A stretch of DNA of 64,000 nucleotides from Promicromonospora sukumoe 327MFSha3.1 (GTDB lineage Bacteria; Actinomycetota; Actinomycetes; Actinomycetales; Cellulomonadaceae). Position 1 is the first letter of the stretch. Each line of letters opens with the position of its first letter. Below are positions 19,444 through 27,867 of the stretch, in pieces. The stretch lies in contig NZ_ARQM01000011.1 in assembly GCF_000385135.1 (NCBI RefSeq), positions 558,001 through 622,000 on the forward strand. Direction: 5' to 3'. The position numbers were made by a program, and so were the translations under genes. Below the pieces are notes generated by a model that made no database searches, was not told the origin of the DNA, and saw nothing but the letters and a program-made list of their open reading frames with translations.

Positions 19444-19728
19444 ATGGTCGCAGAGGGTGGCAACGTTTTCGGTCTTGATGTCGAGGCAGTCCGGAGCCTC
19501 GCCAACACGCTCCGTACCCAGGCCGAGGGCGTCCGTCAGGTCGTGACGACGATCACGAGCCAGATGGCCCAGACCCAGTGGAACGGTCAGGACGCCGTGC
19601 AGTTCCAGGAGGAGTGGGACGGCACCCACGCCGCCAAGCTCAACGAGATCGCCGCGGCGCTCGAGCAGTACGGCACGACGGCCGACAACAACGCTCAGAT
19701 GCAGGACGAGACCTCGAGCGCGTACTGA
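19444..19728 (+). CDS. WXG100 family secreted protein (EsxA-like)
   Basis: At 94 residues this is the classical WXG100 size, predicted as a helical hairpin with W46-N-G48 at the turn (QTQWNGQDA). It forms small secreted dimers that are both substrate and activator of EccC/EssC motors. The tail QMQDETSSAY carries D-E-x-x-S-x-Y rather than the mycobacterial Y-x3-D/E signal. The ATG is preceded by AAAGGAG at ideal distance, the best ribosome site in this locus. A strong hairpin follows at 19779-19814, suggesting it is expressed at a higher level than the next gene. Confidence 0.95.
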   Translation: MVAEGGNVFGLDVEAVRSLANTLRTQAEGVRQVVTTITSQMAQTQWNGQDAVQFQEEWDGTHAAKLNEIAAALEQYGTTADNNAQMQDETSSAY

Positions 19729-19778
19729 TCGAGCTCGAGCCTCTTCCAGAGGCCAGGCCCCGCACAGGGGCCGGTACC

Positions 19779-19814
19779 AAGGGGTGCGGGACCGACTACG
19801 GCCCGCACCCCTTG
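19779..19814 (+). terminator. 13-bp hairpin between the two WXG100 genes
   Basis: CAAGGGGTGCGGG pairs perfectly with CCCGCACCCCTTG around a 10-base loop; an AT-richer run (taaggacaaaagaattc) follows 6 bases later. It is probably a partial terminator that lowers transcription of the second WXG100 gene. Confidence 0.65.
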
Positions 19815-19893
19815 AGTCGTAAGGACAAAAGAATTCTCGGTTGTACCCAGGCGAGGCCCGACGCCGTCACCGGCGGGACGTGAGGAGAACCAA

Positions 19894-20961
19894 GTGAGCG
19901 GGGGAATGGTCGGCGCCGATATCGAGGCGCTGCGTTTGCTTGCGGACAAGTTTGACGAGGGTAGCGACAGGCTCGAGAACATCGTCACCGTCGTGGAGTC
20001 GGCAGTCCCGCAGGACAGTGGCTGGAGCGGGCCGGACGCCGAGGGCTTCCGTCAGGAGTGGAGCGGCAGCCACCTCGTGCGGCTCCGGGAGACGGCGGCC
20101 GCGCTGGGCGAGGTGGCCGGCAAGGTGCGGTCCAACGCCGACGCGCAGGAGCAGACGTCGAGCGACTACTCCGGCATCGGCGGTGGCACCGGCGGCACCG
20201 ACGTCGCCGGCGCGAGCGACAGCGGCTTCAACTGGGGCGGTCTCGGCCTGGCCGGGATGCTCGGTGCCAAGGGGATCGGGTTCGCGCTGGCCGCCACGAA
20301 GGCGATCAAGACCGGACCCGCACTGGCGGGGCTGCTGTCGGCGACCCGCCTCGGCGACGCGGCGAAGATCGCCGACGCGACGACGGACGTCTTCCGTGGC
20401 GCGGGTGGCCTCGTGGGCCGGACCGCGGCCGGTATCGGCGTCGCGGAGGACTTCGGTCTCATCGGCAAGATGAGCGGCATGGTCGGCCTGGCGAGCTCCG
20501 CCGGCAACATCGCGCGGTTCGCGGGCACCGCCGGCGGCGTGTTCGGTGTGATCGGCGGGTTCAACCAGATGTTCAACACCCAGTACGACGGCGTCCGAGG
20601 CGGCGTCGACCGGGTCATGGGTGGCCTGTCGGTCATCGGCGGTGCGGGCGGTATCGCGATGGCCCTCGGCGGTGCGGCGATGCTCGGCCCCGTGGGCGTC
20701 GGCATCGCCGTCGGCGCCGGCGTGGTCGCCGGTGCCTGGGCCCTGGGCAACCTGGTGTACGACAACTGGGACTCGATCTCTGGCGCGGCGAGCACCGCCT
20801 GGAACGCGACGACCGGTGCCATCAGCGACGGCTGGAACGCGGCAGGCGATGCCGTCGGTAACATTGCAGACGCGGCAGGGGATGTCGTATCCGACGTAGG
20901 CGACGCGGTCGGCGACGGCCTCTCGGCCGCCGGCGACTTCGTAGGAGGGCTGTTCAGTTGA
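19894..20961 (+). CDS. Large WXG100-domain protein with glycine/alanine-rich membrane-active C-terminus
   Basis: The first 90 residues of this 355-residue protein form a WXG100 domain (W44-S-G46, SGWSGPDAEGFRQEW). After a glycine-rich hinge come long Gly/Ala/Val hydrophobic stretches around 113-140, 185-215 and 245-285. The tail is built of amphipathic repeats of the GDAVGNIADAAGDVV type and ends FVGGLFS. The start is GTG at 19894 with TGAGGAG upstream. Long WXG100 proteins are typical type VII substrates or LXG-like effectors. No catalytic toxin motif is visible and I see no immunity gene that I can name, though the next small genes could serve. Effector, pore-former or structural substrate are all possible. 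Confidence 0.88.
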   Translation: MSGGMVGADIEALRLLADKFDEGSDRLENIVTVVESAVPQDSGWSGPDAEGFRQEWSGSHLVRLRETAAALGEVAGKVRSNADAQEQTSSDYSGIGGGTGGTDVAGASDSGFNWGGLGLAGMLGAKGIGFALAATKAIKTGPALAGLLSATRLGDAAKIADATTDVFRGAGGLVGRTAAGIGVAEDFGLIGKMSGMVGLASSAGNIARFAGTAGGVFGVIGGFNQMFNTQYDGVRGGVDRVMGGLSVIGGAGGIAMALGGAAMLGPVGVGIAVGAGVVAGAWALGNLVYDNWDSISGAASTAWNATTGAISDGWNAAGDAVGNIADAAGDVVSDVGDAVGDGLSAAGDFVGGLFS

Positions 20962-21746
20962 GCGGGCAGACGATGAACTTCACCAAGGCGGACTACGAGG
21001 CGGCCATCGCCGTGCTCGGGCGTGCTGAGGAAGGGAAGCCGGTCGGGATCGTGAACCTGACCGACGAGCAGGTCATGGTGCTCGACGGCGTCCAGGCCTT
21101 CCAGCCCACGCCGCTCCCGTGGCTCGACGCGCAGGGCGACGTCGACAAGGAGCTCGTCGGCAAGGTGGCGCTCCGCGCGCTCCTCGGCCAGGGTTACGTG
21201 GTGCCCGCCAGCCGCGGTGAGGGCGAGGAGATCGGGATCGACGCGATCCCCGAGCTGACCGGCACGCTGGTGCTGCGCCGGACCGCCCAGGCGATCATCT
21301 CCGCGGAGCGCGTGACGACCCTCGGTCGGCACTGGGTGTTCTGCTACGTGCACGAGGGTTACGGGATCCTGGAGGAGGAGGTCGCCACCAGTGGCCACCA
21401 CACCTTCTCGGTGTACCCCGAGGCCTTCCTCGGTGAACGGCTGGAGCAGTACCTCGACCCGACGTCCGCCGCGATCATGGCCGGCAAGCCGCGCACGTTC
21501 ACGGTGCCGGAGTTCGAGGCCGCCGCGCCGAACCTCCCCGAGCTCGCCGAGGCCCTGACCGTCACCGTGGTGTCGGTCGCCAAGGCCGGCGTCGAGACGA
21601 TCCGGAACGTGACCGTGTACTCGGGCCCGCGCGGTGTGTTCACGGTGCAGGGCGACCTGCGCGACGGCGTGGACGACCGCCTGGTGCTCACCGAGGTGGG
21701 GGCGGGCGTCGTCCGCGGCCTCCCCGGGAAGCTGCTCGCCGCATGA
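20958..21746 (+). CDS. Unknown protein linked to WXG100 substrate (possible chaperone)
   Basis: This 262-residue soluble protein has no recognised motif. It begins with TTG at 20958, overlapping the previous stop (TTGA). That start is favoured over the ATG at 20973 because GGAGGG lies 8 bases upstream. It is mixed alpha/beta with several short hydrophobic strands (TGTLVLRRTAQAII, HWVFCYVHEGYGI) and no signal or membrane helix. Position and size recall the EspG-type chaperones that accompany type VII substrates in mycobacteria, but I see no sequence signature that proves this. An immunity or regulatory role is equally open. Confidence 0.85.
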   Translation: MSGQTMNFTKADYEAAIAVLGRAEEGKPVGIVNLTDEQVMVLDGVQAFQPTPLPWLDAQGDVDKELVGKVALRALLGQGYVVPASRGEGEEIGIDAIPELTGTLVLRRTAQAIISAERVTTLGRHWVFCYVHEGYGILEEEVATSGHHTFSVYPEAFLGERLEQYLDPTSAAIMAGKPRTFTVPEFEAAAPNLPELAEALTVTVVSVAKAGVETIRNVTVYSGPRGVFTVQGDLRDGVDDRLVLTEVGAGVVRGLPGKLLAA

Positions 21747-22492
21747 GTGCTGCGGGAACGACTTCGGTCACCGGGGACCGTGTCCCCCGCAAGGCCCGCA
21801 GGATCGCCGCCGAGCTCCCTGAGCTCGGCGGCATCCGCCATGTCGAGGCCAACCCGCCGTCGCCCACCGCGTGGTGGGTCGCCGTCGGGGTCGCCGTGCT
21901 CTTCACGGTGGTCATCTCTCTCGGGACCGGTGGGATCGTCGGCGCGGTCGTGCTGATCCCGGCCTGGGTGGTGATCGGCTGGATCGTCCTCGGGTACATG
22001 GGGGCGGAGAAGGTGGTCGTGCTCGACCGCGGGCTGCTCATCGGCTCGTTCGCGCCGGGCCTGAAGCCGCGCGTCGTGCCGTTCGACCGGTTCGAGGTCG
22101 ACTCGGTCACCGCGGTTCGCCCGGGCTTCAAGCTCGCCGACATGCTCCGCGGCCGCACGCGCCTGACCACCGGCCGCACCGCGGTGTGGGCCTGGAACGG
22201 GGTGGCCTTCGTGGCCGCGCTGGGGCCCGTCGCGCAGCGGAGCTACGTCGACGCCGCCGGGACGTTCCGCGCGGAGGACCCCGCGCGTCGCGAGCGGGTC
22301 GTGTGGTGGTTCGGCACCTGGCGGCAGCCCGACCGCCTGGTTGGTGCCCTGGAGTCCGCCCTGCTGGACCTGGGCCAGCCCGTGGCCGGTCTCTCGCAGC
22401 AGGTGCTGCCGCTGGTGCGGATCAGCGGCCGGCCCGTCGACGCCGCCACGCAGGTGCCTCGGCTGGTGGCGGCGCTGGAGCGTGCCTCGTGA
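21743..22492 (+). CDS. Small membrane protein of the WXG100 locus
   Basis: At 249 residues it has two adjacent membrane helices (about 48-67 and 71-92). A soluble C-terminal domain follows, beginning like a PH-type beta-barrel (EKVVVLDRGLLIGSF). No family was recognised. Its ATG overlaps the previous TGA and its own TGA overlaps the next GTG, so the three small genes after the long WXG100 protein form a coupled unit. It could be an accessory membrane subunit of the secretion machine or an immunity protein; both are guesses. Confidence 0.83.
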   Translation: MSAAGTTSVTGDRVPRKARRIAAELPELGGIRHVEANPPSPTAWWVAVGVAVLFTVVISLGTGGIVGAVVLIPAWVVIGWIVLGYMGAEKVVVLDRGLLIGSFAPGLKPRVVPFDRFEVDSVTAVRPGFKLADMLRGRTRLTTGRTAVWAWNGVAFVAALGPVAQRSYVDAAGTFRAEDPARRERVVWWFGTWRQPDRLVGALESALLDLGQPVAGLSQQVLPLVRISGRPVDAATQVPRLVAALERAS

Positions 22493-22722
22493 GCGAGGAG
22501 CGCACCGTCATCCGGTGGGCCCTCTGGATCGGCCTCGGGCTCTTCGGCGTGGTCGTCTTCGCCAAGTCGGTCGACCTCATCCCCGTCGCCGTGATCGCCG
22601 GCCTGCTGGGCCTGCTCGCACTCGGCTTCGCGGGGTACGGAGCGCTGGACCAGGCGGCCGAGCGCGCCAACCTCCGTCGTCGTGCCGCCAAGGTCCAGCG
22701 GGAGCGCGAAGAGGGGCGTTGA
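22489..22722 (+). CDS. Two-helix mini membrane protein
   Basis: This is a 77-residue protein with two membrane helices (about 9-26 and 30-50) and a charged coiled tail rich in Arg and Glu (RANLRRRAAKVQRE). The GTG start overlaps the upstream stop codon (GTGA), which decides the start. It is the last gene of the secretion train. No family assignment. Confidence 0.75.
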   Translation: MSEERTVIRWALWIGLGLFGVVVFAKSVDLIPVAVIAGLLGLLALGFAGYGALDQAAERANLRRRAAKVQREREEGR

Positions 22723-22800
22723 GCCCGGAACGCGAGGATTCTCACAGGAACCCCACGTCCACCCCCTGAACCTGGGGTGAGGTGGGCCTTACCCGGTCGG

Positions 22801-22806
22801 TAGAAT
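22801..22806 (+). promoter_or_regulatory. Candidate -10 box of the reductase gene
   Basis: TAGAAT fits the actinobacterial TANNNT -10 consensus, 50 bases before the GTG start. The -35 region is not clear. A small ACCCC/GGGGT hairpin just upstream (about 22761-22778) may close the preceding transcript. Confidence 0.4.
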
Positions 22807-22855
22807 CGGAAGCGGCCTTCGCTTCCCTTGTCCTCGACCGGAAGGCGCCCCCTTC

Positions 22856-24253
22856 GTGAGCACCACCCGACCCTTGCGCGTCGCCGTCGTCGGCGCCGGC
22901 CCCGCCGGCATCTACGCGAGCGACATCCTGTCCAAGACCGACCTCGACGTGAGCATCGACCTGTTCGAGCGCCTGCCGGCGCCGTTCGGCCTCGTGCGCT
23001 ACGGCGTGGCCCCGGACCACCCGCGCATCAAGCAGATCATCGTCGCGCTCCACAAGGTGCTCAGCCGCGGAGACATCCGCCTGCTGGCCAACGTGGACTA
23101 CGGCGTGGACCTGAAGCTCGAGGACCTGCGCCAGTTCTACGACGCGGTGATCTTCTCCACCGGGTCGATCAAGGACGCCGAGCTGAACATCCCGGGCATC
23201 GACCTGGACGGCTCGTACGGCGCCGCCGACTTCGTGTCCTGGTACGACGGCCACCCCGACGTGCCGCGCACCTGGCCGCTGGAGGCCCAGCAGGTGGCCG
23301 TGATCGGCGCCGGCAACGTGGCGCTCGACGTGGCCCGCATCCTCGCCAAGCACGCGAAGGACCTGCTGCCCACCGAGATCCCGGCCAACGTGCACGAGCT
23401 GCTGGAGAAGTCCCCGGTCACGGACGTGCACGTGTTCGCGCGCCGCGGCCCGGCGCAGGTCAAGTTCTCTCCGCTGGAGCTGCGCGAGCTGGGCCACGTG
23501 CCCGACGTCGACATCGTCGTGTACCCGGAGGACTTCGACTTCGACGAGGGCTCCGAGGCGGCGATCAACTCGTCCAACCAGACCAAGCAGGTCGTCAAGA
23601 CCCTGGTCGACTGGACGCTCAAGGACCCCGCGCAGAACACGGCGTCGCGCCGGCTGCACCTGCACTTCCTGCACGCCCCGGCCGAGGTGCTCGGCGAGGA
23701 CGGCAAGGTCGTCGGGTTCCGCACCGAGCGCACCGCGCTGCAGGGCGACGGCACCGTCAAGGGCACCGGCGAGTTCACCGACTGGCCCGTGCAGGCCGTC
23801 TACCGCGCCGTCGGCTACTTCGGCTCCTCCCTGCCGGAGATCCCGTACGACGACGTCAAGGGCGTTATCACCAACCGCGAGGGCCGCGTCGTCGACATCG
23901 ATGGCAACCAGGTCCCGGGCGTGTACGCGACCGGCTGGATCAAGCGCGGCCCGGTGGGCCTCATCGGCCACACCAAGTCCGACGCGTCGGAGACCATCCG
24001 GCACCTCGTCGAGGACGTCACCGGTGTGGCGGACGGCGAGGCGCCCGGCGACCTGACGGGCGGGCGCACCGCCCCGCAGGGCACCACGGAGGCCGTCACC
24101 GAGTTCCTCGCCGGCAAGGGCGTCGACTACATCGAGTGGTCCGGCTGGGAGCTCCTGGACGCCCACGAGCGGGCGCTCGGCGAGGCCGTCGGCCGTGAGC
24201 GGATCAAGGTCGTCCCGCGCGACGAGATGGTCACCATCAGCCGCCGCTCGTAG
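22856..24253 (+). CDS. FprA-type ferredoxin/adrenodoxin-like NADP+ reductase
   Basis: This 465-residue protein matches NADPH-ferredoxin reductases of the adrenodoxin reductase family. The FAD-binding motif [11 protein letters not shown] is at the N-terminus and the NADPH-binding motif [15 protein letters not shown] lies near residue 151. The conserved C-terminal segment reads [20 protein letters not shown]. It transfers electrons between NADPH and ferredoxins in the cytoplasm. The GTG at 22856 gives the usual short N-terminus ([15 protein letters not shown]). It stands alone between a candidate -10 box and a strong terminator. Confidence 0.93.
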   Translation: MSTTRPLRVAVVGAGPAGIYASDILSKTDLDVSIDLFERLPAPFGLVRYGVAPDHPRIKQIIVALHKVLSRGDIRLLANVDYGVDLKLEDLRQFYDAVIFSTGSIKDAELNIPGIDLDGSYGAADFVSWYDGHPDVPRTWPLEAQQVAVIGAGNVALDVARILAKHAKDLLPTEIPANVHELLEKSPVTDVHVFARRGPAQVKFSPLELRELGHVPDVDIVVYPEDFDFDEGSEAAINSSNQTKQVVKTLVDWTLKDPAQNTASRRLHLHFLHAPAEVLGEDGKVVGFRTERTALQGDGTVKGTGEFTDWPVQAVYRAVGYFGSSLPEIPYDDVKGVITNREGRVVDIDGNQVPGVYATGWIKRGPVGLIGHTKSDASETIRHLVEDVTGVADGEAPGDLTGGRTAPQGTTEAVTEFLAGKGVDYIEWSGWELLDAHERALGEAVGRERIKVVPRDEMVTISRRS

Positions 24254-24280
24254 GCTGCTCACCGCGGACGTCCAGCAACC

Positions 24281-24310
24281 GTGCCCGGAAGACTCAGGTC
24301 TTCCGGGCAC
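24281..24310 (+). terminator. 13-bp terminator hairpin after the reductase gene
   Basis: GTGCCCGGAAGAC pairs perfectly with GTCTTCCGGGCAC around a TCAG loop, 27 bases after the stop codon, and is followed by the short T-containing run agttgt. Confidence 0.8.
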
Positions 24311-24386
24311 AGTTGTCGGTGGGGCGCCGGCCCGCCGGGGAACCCGGGGCCGGGCTGGCGCGTTCGGGTGGGAGGAAAGGAGTGCG

Positions 24387-25310
24387 ATGCACAGGCACTA
24401 CAACGGGCTGAAGACCGCCGCGCTGTTCGGTGGCATGTGGGCCGTGATCCTCGGGCTCTGGGCGCTCTTCGGGGCGAAGTCGGGCTTGCTGTGGATCTTC
24501 GTGCTCATCGGGCTGGGGACCACGGCCTACGGATACTGGAACTCCGACAAGCTCGCGATCCGCGCGATGCACGCGTACCCGGTCACGGAGCTGCAGGCGC
24601 CGGAGATGCACCGCATCGTGCGCGAGCTCTCCACGGCGGCACGCCAGCCGATGCCGCGGCTCTACATCTCGCCGACCAAGGCGCCCAACGCGTTCGCCAC
24701 CGGCCGCAACCCGCAGAACGCCGCCGTGTGCTGCACCGAGGGCATCCTCGGGCTGCTCAACGAGCGCGAGCTGCGGGGCGTGCTGGGCCACGAGCTGATG
24801 CACGTCTACAACCGCGACATCCTGACGTCGTCGGTGGCCTCCGCGCTCGCCGGCGTCATCACGGCCCTGGCGCAGTTCCTGCTCTTCTTCGGCGGCGGCG
24901 ACCGCCGCGAGGGCGGCAACCCGCTCGCGGCGCTCGCCATGGCGCTCCTCGCCCCGATCGCGGCCATGCTCATCCAGATGGCGATCTCCCGCACCCGCGA
25001 GTACGACGCCGACGAGGACGGCGCCCGCCTGACGGGCGACCCGCTCGCGCTCGCGTCCGCGCTGCGCAAGCTGGAGCAGGGCACGCAGCGCGCCCCGCTG
25101 CCGCAGGACCGCGACCTGACCAACGTGTCGCACCTGATGATCGCCAACCCGTTCCGCGGCGCCGGCATCGGCCGCCTGTTCGCCACGCACCCGCCGATGC
25201 CGGACCGCATCCGCCGGCTCGAGGCCATGGCGGGCGGCCCCGACGGCGGCTACAACCCGGGCGGCCCGACGTCCGGCCCGGACTGGGGCACCCCGCCCGG
25301 GATGCTCTGA
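24387..25310 (+). CDS. htpX: Membrane zinc metalloprotease HtpX
   Basis: This 307-residue protein is an M48B heat-shock protease that degrades misfolded membrane proteins. Two N-terminal helices (10-29, 33-51) are followed by the zinc motif HELMH (135-139). Two further helices and the third zinc ligand E205 ([10 protein letters not shown]) come next. The ATG at 24387 has GGAGGAAAGGAG upstream; a longer open frame exists but overlaps the reductase end and terminator. It ends in a Gly/Pro-rich tail. It is followed by yajQ on the same strand, a common actinobacterial arrangement. Confidence 0.95.
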   Translation: MHRHYNGLKTAALFGGMWAVILGLWALFGAKSGLLWIFVLIGLGTTAYGYWNSDKLAIRAMHAYPVTELQAPEMHRIVRELSTAARQPMPRLYISPTKAPNAFATGRNPQNAAVCCTEGILGLLNERELRGVLGHELMHVYNRDILTSSVASALAGVITALAQFLLFFGGGDRREGGNPLAALAMALLAPIAAMLIQMAISRTREYDADEDGARLTGDPLALASALRKLEQGTQRAPLPQDRDLTNVSHLMIANPFRGAGIGRLFATHPPMPDRIRRLEAMAGGPDGGYNPGGPTSGPDWGTPPGML

Positions 25311-25440
25311 GCCCACCCGCCCGCCGTCCGCACCTCACCCGCGCAAAGCGTTCGTCGCGGTCGGCGGGTGCGGATACGGTGAGCAGATTCCGACCGGGCG
25401 TGCAGGGGCGCCCGGGTGTTACGCAGAAGGAGCACCACAC

Positions 25441-25935
25441 ATGGCCGACTCGTCGTTCGACATCGTCAGCAAGGTCGACCGCCAGGAGGTCGACAACGCG
25501 CTGAACCAGGCCGCCAAGGAGATCTCGCAGCGGTACGACTTCAAGAACGTCGGCGCATCGATCACCTGGAGCGGCGAGAGCATCGTCCTCGTCGCCAACT
25601 CGTCGGAGCGCGTGCTCGCCGTCCTCGACGTCTTCGAGACCAAGCTGGTCAAGCGCGGCATCTCGCTCAAGGCGCTCGAGCTCGGCGACCGCGAGCCCAA
25701 GCCGTCCGGCAAGGAGTACCGCCTCGCGGCGACCCTCAAGGAGGGCCTGGCGGGGGAGTCCGCCAAGAAGGTCACCAAGATCATCCGCGAGGAGGGCCCC
25801 AAGGGCGTCAAGACGCAGATCACGGGTGACGAGGTCCGGGTGACCAGCAAGTCGCGCGACCAGCTCCAGGAGGTGCAGAGCCTGCTCAAGGGTTCGGACC
25901 TGGACTTCGCGCTGCAGTTCACGAACTACCGCTGA
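25441..25935 (+). CDS. yajQ: YajQ-family nucleotide-binding protein
   Basis: This is a 164-residue member of the YajQ (UPF0234) family, small soluble proteins with two ferredoxin-like domains. Some members bind cyclic-di-GMP or nucleic acid. Family hallmarks include the N-terminal [10 protein letters not shown], the central RYDFKN and the C-terminal [12 protein letters not shown]. The ATG has AGAAGGAG about 9 bases upstream. The 130 bases before it contain an imperfect GC hairpin and could hold a promoter (ggatacggt). Confidence 0.94.
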   Translation: MADSSFDIVSKVDRQEVDNALNQAAKEISQRYDFKNVGASITWSGESIVLVANSSERVLAVLDVFETKLVKRGISLKALELGDREPKPSGKEYRLAATLKEGLAGESAKKVTKIIREEGPKGVKTQITGDEVRVTSKSRDQLQEVQSLLKGSDLDFALQFTNYR

Positions 25936-25943
25936 CGGCGGGT

Positions 25944-25981
25944 GGACGGGCGGTCACCGGGAGTCCGGTGGCCGCCCGTCC
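25944..25981 (+). terminator. 17-bp hairpin between convergent yajQ and phosphotransferase genes
   Basis: GGACGGGCGGTCACCGG pairs with its complement across a 4-base loop with one G-T wobble. It lies 8 bases after the yajQ stop and before the end of the oppositely oriented gene, so it probably works in both directions. Confidence 0.8.
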
Positions 25982-26014
25982 GGCCTGTCGCGAGGACTCT
26001 GCACGATCCGATGC

Positions 26015-26902
26015 CTATGCCGTGAGGCGATCCGCCTCGGCCAGCAGCAGCTCGCCGAACGGCTGAAAGCCGATGCTGCACGCGTAGACGCCGCTGAAGA
26101 CTCGGTGGATGGTTCCCCATTCCCAGATGGCGGTGGCTTCCACGCCCGTGCGAGATGCCAGCCGCTCGGTCCGCGCGCAGAGGTCATCGCCGAGGTCCGG
26201 GTTGCAGCGCACGATGGTGCCGAGGTCGCACGCCGGTTCGGCTCGCAGCCCGGCTGGATCGATGAGCTTGTAGCTGCCGTCACTCGCCTGCAGGGCGTTC
26301 ATCTCGTGGATGTCACCGTGGACCAGAACTGCGGACCGGTCGTCGTGGGCGAGGCGACGACGATTCATGCATTCCAGCGCGCCCGCCACGGTGGCCGGAG
26401 AACACGGTCGCCCTGCCTGCTCCCACAGTGCCGGCAGCCGGTCGGCGTACCGCTCAGCCAGGTTCGCGCCGGTTGGTAGGTCGACGTCGGGACCGATCGG
26501 ACGCCACAGACGAACCGCCACATCGCACAGCAGGTTGTGGCGGCTGACAGGATCGGCCACGACGTCGTACATCGGAGTCCCGAGGCGCTCCAGCAGAAGA
26601 GCCCGTCGATCCGCGTCCTCGCCCAGCAGCCTGGCGCAGCCCACTCCGTCCGCAAGGCGCAGCAGCTTGGCCTCCGGCCCGATGTCCCGACCTGGCACAC
26701 CGATCTTGAGGACCGCCGGAGTTCCGTCAGCCTGTGTCACCTCGACGACCAGGGCGACGTGACCGCCCGCGAGGCTGGCGCCGATTCTCAGGGACCACTC
26801 GTGGGCCAGTGAGTTGACCACACCTGGCAGCTCGTCCAGCCAGGATTCGTTCCCGTCGGCAATGACCGTCCTGCGGACCTGTTCAGGAATGTCGAGGCGC
26901 AC
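26015..26902 (-). CDS. APH(6)/hydroxyurea-type antibiotic phosphotransferase
   Basis: This 295-residue protein resembles the aminoglycoside 6-phosphotransferase / hydroxyurea kinase family. It has ATP lysine K66 (AVLKIG), catalytic loop VHGDIHEMNAL with D197, and metal-binding IDPAGLRAEPACDLG with D215. The start is GTG at 26902. It is monocistronic, convergent with yajQ, and appears less GC-rich with more relaxed codon choice than its neighbours, suggesting recent transfer. Actual substrate (streptomycin, hydroxyurea or something else) cannot be told from sequence alone. Confidence 0.88.
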   Translation of the reverse strand: MRLDIPEQVRRTVIADGNESWLDELPGVVNSLAHEWSLRIGASLAGGHVALVVEVTQADGTPAVLKIGVPGRDIGPEAKLLRLADGVGCARLLGEDADRRALLLERLGTPMYDVVADPVSRHNLLCDVAVRLWRPIGPDVDLPTGANLAERYADRLPALWEQAGRPCSPATVAGALECMNRRRLAHDDRSAVLVHGDIHEMNALQASDGSYKLIDPAGLRAEPACDLGTIVRCNPDLGDDLCARTERLASRTGVEATAIWEWGTIHRVFSGVYACSIGFQPFGELLLAEADRLTA

Positions 26903-26947
26903 CCCGCCAACCTAGCCCGGTGACTCCGGCCCGGGTGATGGCGCGTC

Positions 26948-27796
26948 TCAGTCGCGCGCCCCGAGCTCCACCGCCAGCTCCATGCAGCGCAGCCGGGCCG
27001 GGGAGAAGTCGTAGGGCATCTTCCCGACGGCCTCGAACGCGCTCATGGACCGTGGCTCGCTGCCTGAGGTCGGGTCGGCGTCCCAGGACTCGAAGAGCGC
27101 GTCGTCGCGCTCGTCCAGCCCGGCCTCCTCCATGGCGGCCCCCAGGACTCGTTCGAACGCGTGCCGTTCGGCGGCCACCCGGGCCACCCGGGGGTCGTCG
27201 ACGGCGACCGTGTCGTCCAGCGCCTCCTCGGCGGCGTCGACCCGGTCGGACTCCGCCCGCAGCTCCGGGTCGCCGGCCAGGACGAGGAACCGGCCGGCCT
27301 GCACCGCCGCGCCCAGCGGCCCGAAGATCCGCTCGGTGACCAGCAGGGTGTCCAGGTCCGCCTGGCGCAGGGCGCCCTCGGGCAGGTCCGCGAGGCGACT
27401 GGTGACGACGTCGGACAGCAGGCCCGCCCGGCTGCCCTGGGTGCGCATCCGCTGCACGGCCGCCCGCTGCCGGCGCAGCTCTGCCTCCTGGGCGACCAGG
27501 GTCTCGTCCAGCCGTTCCAGGACGGCCGCGATGCCGTCGTCGTCGGGCCCGGCAGGGGCGGAGCCGAAGGCGTCGCGGATGTCGTCGAGCGCGATCCCGG
27601 CGTCCGCCATCCGGCGGATCCACAGCAGCCGGATCATGTCCTCGTAGCCGTAGCGGCGCCGGTCGTCGCCGCCCCGCTCGGGCTCGGGGAGCAGGCCGAT
27701 CTCGTGGTAGTGCCTGATCGCGCGCGGCGTCGTGCCGGCGAAGGCGGCGGCGTCACCGATCTTGACCTGGCGCGGCGGGACGAAGGACGGGTGCAT
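26948..27796 (-). CDS. MerR-family transcriptional regulator
   Basis: This 282-residue regulator has an N-terminal MerR winged helix (VKIGDAAAFAGTTPRAIRHYHEIGLL, about 9-35, with RRYGYED wing). A coiled-coil dimerisation segment of the LDETLVAQEAELRRQRAAVQRM type and a long acidic helical C-terminal domain follow. That domain has no clear metal- or drug-binding cysteines. The ATG at 27796 was chosen because the MerR domain begins there; the longer frame has no homology. It lies 71 bases downstream of the amidotransferase gene on the same strand. Confidence 0.9.
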   Translation of the reverse strand: MHPSFVPPRQVKIGDAAAFAGTTPRAIRHYHEIGLLPEPERGGDDRRRYGYEDMIRLLWIRRMADAGIALDDIRDAFGSAPAGPDDDGIAAVLERLDETLVAQEAELRRQRAAVQRMRTQGSRAGLLSDVVTSRLADLPEGALRQADLDTLLVTERIFGPLGAAVQAGRFLVLAGDPELRAESDRVDAAEEALDDTVAVDDPRVARVAAERHAFERVLGAAMEEAGLDERDDALFESWDADPTSGSEPRSMSAFEAVGKMPYDFSPARLRCMELAVELGARD

Positions 27797-27838
27797 GGGT
27801 GGAGCCTTCCTCGACGGGGGACGTAGGTCCACCGGACC

Positions 27839-27857
27839 ACATCCCGCTACGTGAGGT
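27839..27857 (-). promoter_or_regulatory. Candidate MerR operator upstream of its own gene
   Basis: On the + strand, ACATCCCG and CGTGAGGT form an imperfect inverted repeat around CTA, with 6 of 8 positions complementary. It lies 43 bases before the MerR start codon. MerR proteins usually bind such dyads within their own promoters, so autoregulation is likely, but this site is only a candidate. Confidence 0.35.
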
Positions 27858-27867
27858 GCAACTCCGG

